Source of the DNA: Gongronella butleri
Taxonomy: Eukaryota; Mucoromycota; Mucoromycetes; Mucorales; Cunninghamellaceae
NCBI GenBank assembly: GCA_025201375.1
Contig: JAIWZP010000040.1
Span: 62,001 to 126,000, forward strand
Reading direction: 5' to 3'
DNA: 64,000 bases
Part shown: positions 58,842-64,000 of the stretch, in pieces
How positions within the stretch are numbered: the first letter of the stretch is position 1
How the letters are laid out: every line of letters starts with the position of its first letter
Notes under the pieces: model-generated
The model's input: the letters and a program-made list of their open reading frames with translations, nothing else
The model's database searches: none
Told to the model about the DNA's origin: nothing
Made by a program: the position numbers and the translations under genes

Positions 58842-59486
58842 ATGACGACGCTGTCACGCCTATGCTTTTTGCTCCTTGCGCTGGTGTCGGCCGTCTACGC
58901 CTACCTGCACGAGCCCTTTGCTCCCTTCACATTCACAGCGCCCGCACAGGCGATCCAAGTCAAGCGAGGCGACACGTTGAAAATCACCTGGTAAAAAAAA
59001 GGGGTCCCCCGGCCTGGCCCAATTGCCACGCGGTCTTTTCCTTGTACAAGACACAGGGTCAGATGCTGACCTTTTTTTTTTTTTTTATTTAAAATAAAGG
59101 GAGATGCATCCGGGCGCCAAGTTTCCCATCTATGGCTATGCAGCGGCCAGCAACTCAAAGACCATTGGTAAGGATCACGCCCACTTGGATGGCTGCCAGG
59201 CATGCGCACCGGTCTATGGCTCACGTGGCGCGCCCATAAAGCAAGAGAGGCTGAGAATTGAAGCGATTTCGAGCGACTCACCACTTTTTTTTTATCCTCG
59301 CTTTTAGTGGGTTTGCTTGCTGTGGATGCGACGCGGGACGCTCGGTACCTGCTCCGTCTAGGGGACTTGAAATTGGTCGATCAGGCGTACGAATGGATTA
59401 TTGACGATGAGATTGAGCCTGGTGATTATCGCATTGGCATTGGACTCTACTATCATGAGATGACGCCCATCATCCACGTCGAGTAA
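58842..59486 (+). CDS. small secreted Kre9/Knh1-like N-terminal domain protein
   Basis: Three exons (58842-58990, 59100-59167, 59308-59486), 131 aa. A signal peptide (LCFLLLALVSAVYAYL) is followed by an immunoglobulin-like fold typical of the Ser/Thr-rich GPI-anchored or Kre9 N-terminal family: FTFTAPAQAIQVKRGDTLKI then TWE, and the closing strand EIEPGDYRIGIGLYYHE. Unlike full-length Kre9 or GPI proteins it has no Ser/Thr-rich tail and no GPI signal, so it should be soluble. A role in beta-1,6-glucan or wall assembly is an inference from the family. Confidence 0.8.
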
Positions 59487-60278
59487 TAATAAATAAAACA
59501 AACGATCTTGATTACCCCCCTCCCCCTTGTTGCCCTTGGTGACCCCAACGTGTGCCCATTGTGCACCATTTGTGTGGAGGCAAGAATTGAGTTTGTTGCA
59601 ATGCCGACCAAATGGCCCATCCGAGTGATGATTAGCCCAGAGCCTTTGAGATCCCACGCGCGATAAACCTGTTACGCGTCGACTAAAAATTCTGCATGGG
59701 AAGGGAGCTGGGGACCAAGAAGCCAGAAAAATAGAATTGCACCAATTATGGCGCATCAGGATAAAAAGGAAGGCGACCGAGGGAGTGTGCGCGCGCCGGC
59801 GCCCAGGCTGCAGGCGATCACGTCGTCATGTGTTCCGTGTCACTTGCTGCAAATGGCGTAGACGCACCCCATTTCATGCAAACAATCCACTAAATTCAGG
59901 GCCGCTCCTCCATCAAAAATGCAAAAACAAGCAGTTACACATCCATGACCCGGTTCCGGTCTGTTGTTGTGGCGTGGCCGGTTCCAATTGCAATTGATGG
60001 ACGGGCAATTGAGGGGAAGAAGAGATGCAAAAGGGCAAATCAGGGCCCATTGGGTGTGTGTGTGAGGTGAAATGCAGGCGCTTGATGCGCATGGGGCGAA
60101 AAAAAAAAATGAATGATCGCATTATAGGCGGAGATGACCGGCTGGGCCCAGCAAGTCAGTGTGGTCCATTTTTGTGTTCGCCCCCCCCCAATCATCGGTC
60201 GTCAAAAATTTCCATTTTCATTCAAAAAGGTGCAACTTTGCACTTAGAATTTGCCCTTTTCTTCTCTTCTTCCACCAT

Positions 60279-60312
<34 letters not shown>

Positions 60313-60515
60313 CCCCTCACCATCATTGCATTGCACGCCGCCCCCCTACTCAATCAATCGTCCCATCGATTCTTTTTTCTCTCTCACTAGCCCCCTCCCC
60401 ACTCCACTCTCATACGCGCTGCGCGCCGTTCAACAGGTCCAATCTCTCTCTCTCTCTCCCCACTCTTCGCTTCCTCACTTTTTGGCAGAAAAAACGAAAT
60501 AGAAAATTAGCATTG
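59487..60515. other. intergenic, 1 kb
   Basis: Contains a 31-base T tract (60282-60312) and CT dinucleotide runs (60447-60458) in the presumed promoter or 5' UTR of the MFS gene. No coding sequence supported. Confidence 0.55.
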
Positions 60516-62402
60516 ATGACGCTCAAAAGGACACGCTTCAATTTAACCTTGTCCTTTGCCATGGCCCTCGTGGCCGCCACCGTGTCAGGGCCCCATTACG
60601 TGTTCCCCACCTATGGCACGTCGCTGGCAACCAAATTTCAATGGTCAGCACTGGAAAATAGCCTTGTCAGCACCGCTTGCTTCATGGGCATCTCCTTCTC
60701 TGGCCCTTTGTGCTCCTTTCTGATCGAGCGCTATGGACCCAAAGGGTAAGAAAAAAGGAAAAAAAAAAGGAGGTCCACTTTCACATAGAATGCGCGTGCA
60801 CGCACGCCAAGTCGTCCAATGACCCACTTGAAATGGGGCAAAAGGGTTGTCGTGCATGAATTTGCGTCGTTTTTGTGCCCCTAACCCACCATCCTTTTTT
60901 TCTTTTTTTGCCTCCTCCTTTTTGTATCGACAGGACGCTCCGCTTGTCTGCATTTTTGGGCTCGATCAGCCTGTTTTTGCTCGCCCAAACGTACAAAGGC
61001 GTGCTTCCCGGACCTTTTGAACTGTGTGCCTTTTATCTTGTTCTAGCGGGCACGGCGGGCGCCGCCGCTTATCTTTGTGCTCTTGATTCCCAGGTAAAAA
61101 AAACAAGGGGGGAAGTGAAAAATGGCATCAAATTCGCTTATCTTTTTTTTTTCACAATGGTAGTCGCACAATTTCCGTCACCACCGCGGCATGGCGATGG
61201 GTTTTACGAGCGCTACGCTTGGTTTGTGTGGCCTCGTGTTTTCGCAGATCAACGATTACTTTTTCAAGAATCCAGCGGATCCAGAGGAGGACGACACTTA
61301 TGGGTTCTTGCTGTTTTTGTCGGTGACGACATTATTTGGCATGTTTGTGCCATCGTTTGTGCTTGGGCCACTTTTGCATGAGAATGACGAGGCATTGGAC
61401 TCGTCACCGCCCATGTACAATCGCGTGCCGCCCACCACGGATCTCACTGTATACCCTTCCATGGACACGCTGGACGTCGGGCTGGATGACGATGGGTGCT
61501 CGAGCCATCCGACGCTTGTCGACGATAGCGACATTGACAGCGACGCCGACGCGCCTTTGCTCGGTGCCAAGAAACCTACAAATTACATGTTACCCCCGCA
61601 GGACGAGGAAGAGGCCGTGATCATCCAAGACGACGATGATGTCGAACCTGCGATTTCCGGCTGGGCATTGTTCATGCACCCGGTGGGCCAGACCATGTTT
61701 GTCGCACTGTTCGTGTCGCTGGGCATTGGCTACGTGTATTTGGCGAGCGTCGGCCAAATCCTGCTGTCTTTACCCGCCATTGCTGGCCAGCCGCCACAAC
61801 ACGTCCGTAATGTCCATGTTTCGATCTTTAGCTTTGCCAATTGCACCGCGCGCGCCTTCTTTGGCACCCTCAGCGACTTTTTGAAGAACCGGTTCGGCAT
61901 CCACCGCCTCTGGGTCTTTTGGGCTGGCATCATCGGCCTGGGCTTTGCTCAACTTTACCTTGTGACAAGCGTCACGACCGCACAAAGCCTCATCCCGTGC
62001 ACCATTGCCATTGCCCTGGTCTATGGCCTTTCCTTTGGCATTGCGCCCGCAGCTACGGCCGAATTCGGCACAAATGTACGTGAAAAAATAAATCGAGAAA
62101 AAAACAGAAAAAAAAAAACAGACGCGTTTCTAACTTTTCTTCTTGGTTTTGGCTAGGTCTTTGCGCGCAATTGGGGCATTCTGCTGTTTGCGCCGGCGTT
62201 GGGCAGCCAGCTGTTCAACGTACTCTTTGGTGCACTGTATGACATGGAAGCTGACAAGCAAGGTGTGCACATTTGCCAGGGCCCCGAGTGTTTCCGCCAC
62301 ACCTACTGGGTCGGCATCGCCACCGATGTCATTTGTGCCATCCTCATGACCTGGACCCTTTTCAAGCTCGGGTTCCATCGACGCTTGCCCACGACCGCCT
62401 GA
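60516..62402 (+). CDS. MFS transporter, nodulin-like / Mch1 type
   Basis: Four exons: 60516-60745, 60934-61093, 61164-62075, 62157-62402, giving 515 aa. About 12 hydrophobic segments in two blocks are separated by a long acidic cytoplasmic loop (Asp/Glu-rich, roughly residues 205-290). Features of the nodulin-like/Mch1 branch are YVFPTYGTSLATKFQWSALE in the first helices, RHHRGMAMGFTSATLGL after helix 4, and FARNWGILLFAPALGSQLFN near the end. Yeast Mch1 is a vacuolar monocarboxylate-transporter homologue of unknown substrate, and the same caution applies here. All joins keep phase. Confidence 0.9.
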
Positions 62403-64000
62403 CGGATTCAATTTTTTATTCTTTTTCTACGTGTTTGACGATCCCCCGCCCCCTTTCCCCGTCCTCCTCACACATTCCCAAGATTTACCCCCTTTTTTTG
62501 TCTTGCTTTCAATATTTAGACTACCCCCTTTTTTTTTTTATAATTATTTAGCCAGCCTTTTGTGTACGTATTCCCCCGTCCCCTTCCTTGTATAGAGCCA
62601 AGTTGCTCAAAATAAAGCGTCTCCGATGCTGTTGACGCGTGATTTTTTTTTTTTAAATCCTGTGTGCCTGGGACGCGCAGTGTCTCGCCTGATGCCCGGC
62701 ATGAGCTTTTACGCGACATTTGACACGTCACCACGGCAGAGAGGACAAAAAGTGTGATTTTCGCCACAATTGGCAAGGACACCACCTGCTGTTGACAGCG
62801 TGCATCCAGCAATGACTCCTTTGACAGGCGGACTTGTGCACCCAGCGCGCGTTTTGGGGTGCACGAGCGCTCAGGGGCAAAAATTGTCCTGGGTGGCACG
62901 GCGCGCGTCTTTGGACGAAATACCTCTACCACTTTGCATCCCCCTTCCGCCTTGTAAGACGACCATGACGTGGATGCCAATTAAAAGCTGCCCACCATAA
63001 AACCGTCGCGGCTCTACGGAAACGAGACTTGGGCCTAGAAAAAAAGAAAAAAAAACGGAGAATTGAACTTTTGACGCGCAACGTCTCCCCCCCCAAAAAA
63101 AAAGATGACGACATTTCTGGCCCTTTTTTGTTCGAGATCAGCTCCACCTTCATGATGCGTTTAAGAGAGAAAAAAAAGTGAAAGGAAGCCTGACATCTCT
63201 TCAGTTTTAGCATTTGAATCGAGCTCACACATTCGTTGTAAATGGCAAGCACGTATGCCCTCTCTTAGAGCCAGCCCCAATGACGATGCATGCGTAGCAA
63301 ATGGCAGCGCCACTGATCAAATTCATCGCCTAACTTGCCTTGGCAGTGGAGGAGCGGAGGGGGTTCAGGCGCCGACAAAGAGGTTTCCCTCTTTTCTTGT
63401 GATTTTTTAAGACCGGCCGGCCAGAAAAGAAGCCAATTAGCCCATGCGGGAGCGCCGCAATCTCTTGGCAGCTGGCCCTGGATGGCCATAGCCCACGGCC
63501 ATGGTTCTGTTACTGTTTTTACATTGTAACGCGTACCCCCCTTTTTGTTGTTGTTCGAAGTCATTGGCGAATGGCCCAATGGCCAGATTGGCCAAGAACA
63601 ATCAAAGTTGCCACCGAGTCTGGACCCCATCCGCCTGAAAATGATCAGCAAGGAAGATGACAACGTGGTCGATGACTTTTATTGGCGGTGTCGACCAATG
63701 AGAGCGCTGCGGCACCTCATTTCACGCTTTTTTCATGATGGGATCACGAACAATGAATTATGGAAAGAAAACAAACAAATAGAATTTATTTTCTAATGGG
63801 GATGCGTTGTGTACACGGGTCACAGACCCAAGGGGAGGTGAGGTGAGGGGAGGGGGAAGGAAGGAGGGACCGCATCCATGACGGATGCAGCAATGAACAA
63901 AACGAAAGAAGCAAAATGCAAATGGGTGGCGGATCAGCGCCCCATTGTCTGCCATTGATCCGGTCAAAAGCAGCCATTGGGCAATTGGGGGTCAAGTGCG
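62403..64000. other. intergenic to window end
   Basis: About 1.6 kb. AATAAA at 62612-62617 may end the MFS transcript. A minus frame (63265-63663) and a few short ones are open but unrecognised. No gene is supported. Confidence 0.5.

Overview
This is nuclear DNA of a fungus, most likely an early-diverging one of Mucoromycota type. That placement is an inference from gene content and intron style, because no rRNA or marker locus is present. Almost every gene is broken by short spliceosomal introns (about 50-200 nt, donors mostly GTAAGN, T-rich tracts before the AG). Gene models were assembled by hand from splice signals. In each multi-exon model reported as a gene the exon lengths sum to whole codons and each join keeps frame. 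I see no tRNA, rRNA, CRISPR array or prokaryotic feature.

Layout. 0.4-6.8 kb: cystinosin/ERS1, PRP4 splicing kinase and an Fbx9-type F-box protein, all on the minus strand. 8.8-11.5 kb: a peroxisomal ABCD half-transporter, followed by a 0.5-kb-period tandem repeat and a gene-poor stretch. 15.5-19.2 kb: a LisH-CTLH-WD40 protein and an unrecognised 340-aa protein. 20.5-22 kb: decayed dispersed repeat. 22.4-23.1 kb: RPS18 (minus). 23.7-28.4 kb: a self-sufficient cytochrome P450-reductase fusion. 35.5-41.2 kb: a GPI-phospholipase-D-like secreted enzyme and a two-finger C2H2 regulator. 41.7-49.9 kb: an F-box-like/ankyrin protein, PER1/PGAP3 and a fungal_trans regulator. 50.1-56.8 kb: RIO1 kinase, a short MTHFR, an ING PHD-finger protein and SF3B6. 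58.8-62.4 kb: a Kre9-like secreted protein and an MFS carrier of Mch1 type.

The standout is 27.3-35.2 kb. A 15-exon gene (29234-33519, about 1,060 aa) encodes two LAGLIDADG-like motifs (VSGHVAGDG and VFGLILADG, about 113 residues apart, each keeping the Asp of the DG pair) followed by eight C2H2-type zinc fingers. Its N-terminal part has a tandemly duplicated exon cassette carrying PIP-box-like and ubiquitin-interacting-like motifs. The gene sits exactly between the intact P450-reductase gene and a second, roughly 97% identical copy of only the last 1.08 kb of that same gene. A host gene, an HO-like endonuclease and a displaced 3' fragment of the host gene is the layout of the WHO homing elements of yeasts, which target FBA1. 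Here the apparent target is a P450-reductase fusion and the nuclease has an architecture I do not know from any described family. I read it as a possible new nuclear homing element; the duplication is directly visible, the mechanism is inferred.

Housekeeping genes for splicing (PRP4, SF3B6), translation (RPS18, RIO1), folate metabolism and GPI-anchor remodelling are interleaved with islands of decayed repeats at about 11.6-14.9, 20.5-22, 43.2-45.5 and 57-58.1 kb.
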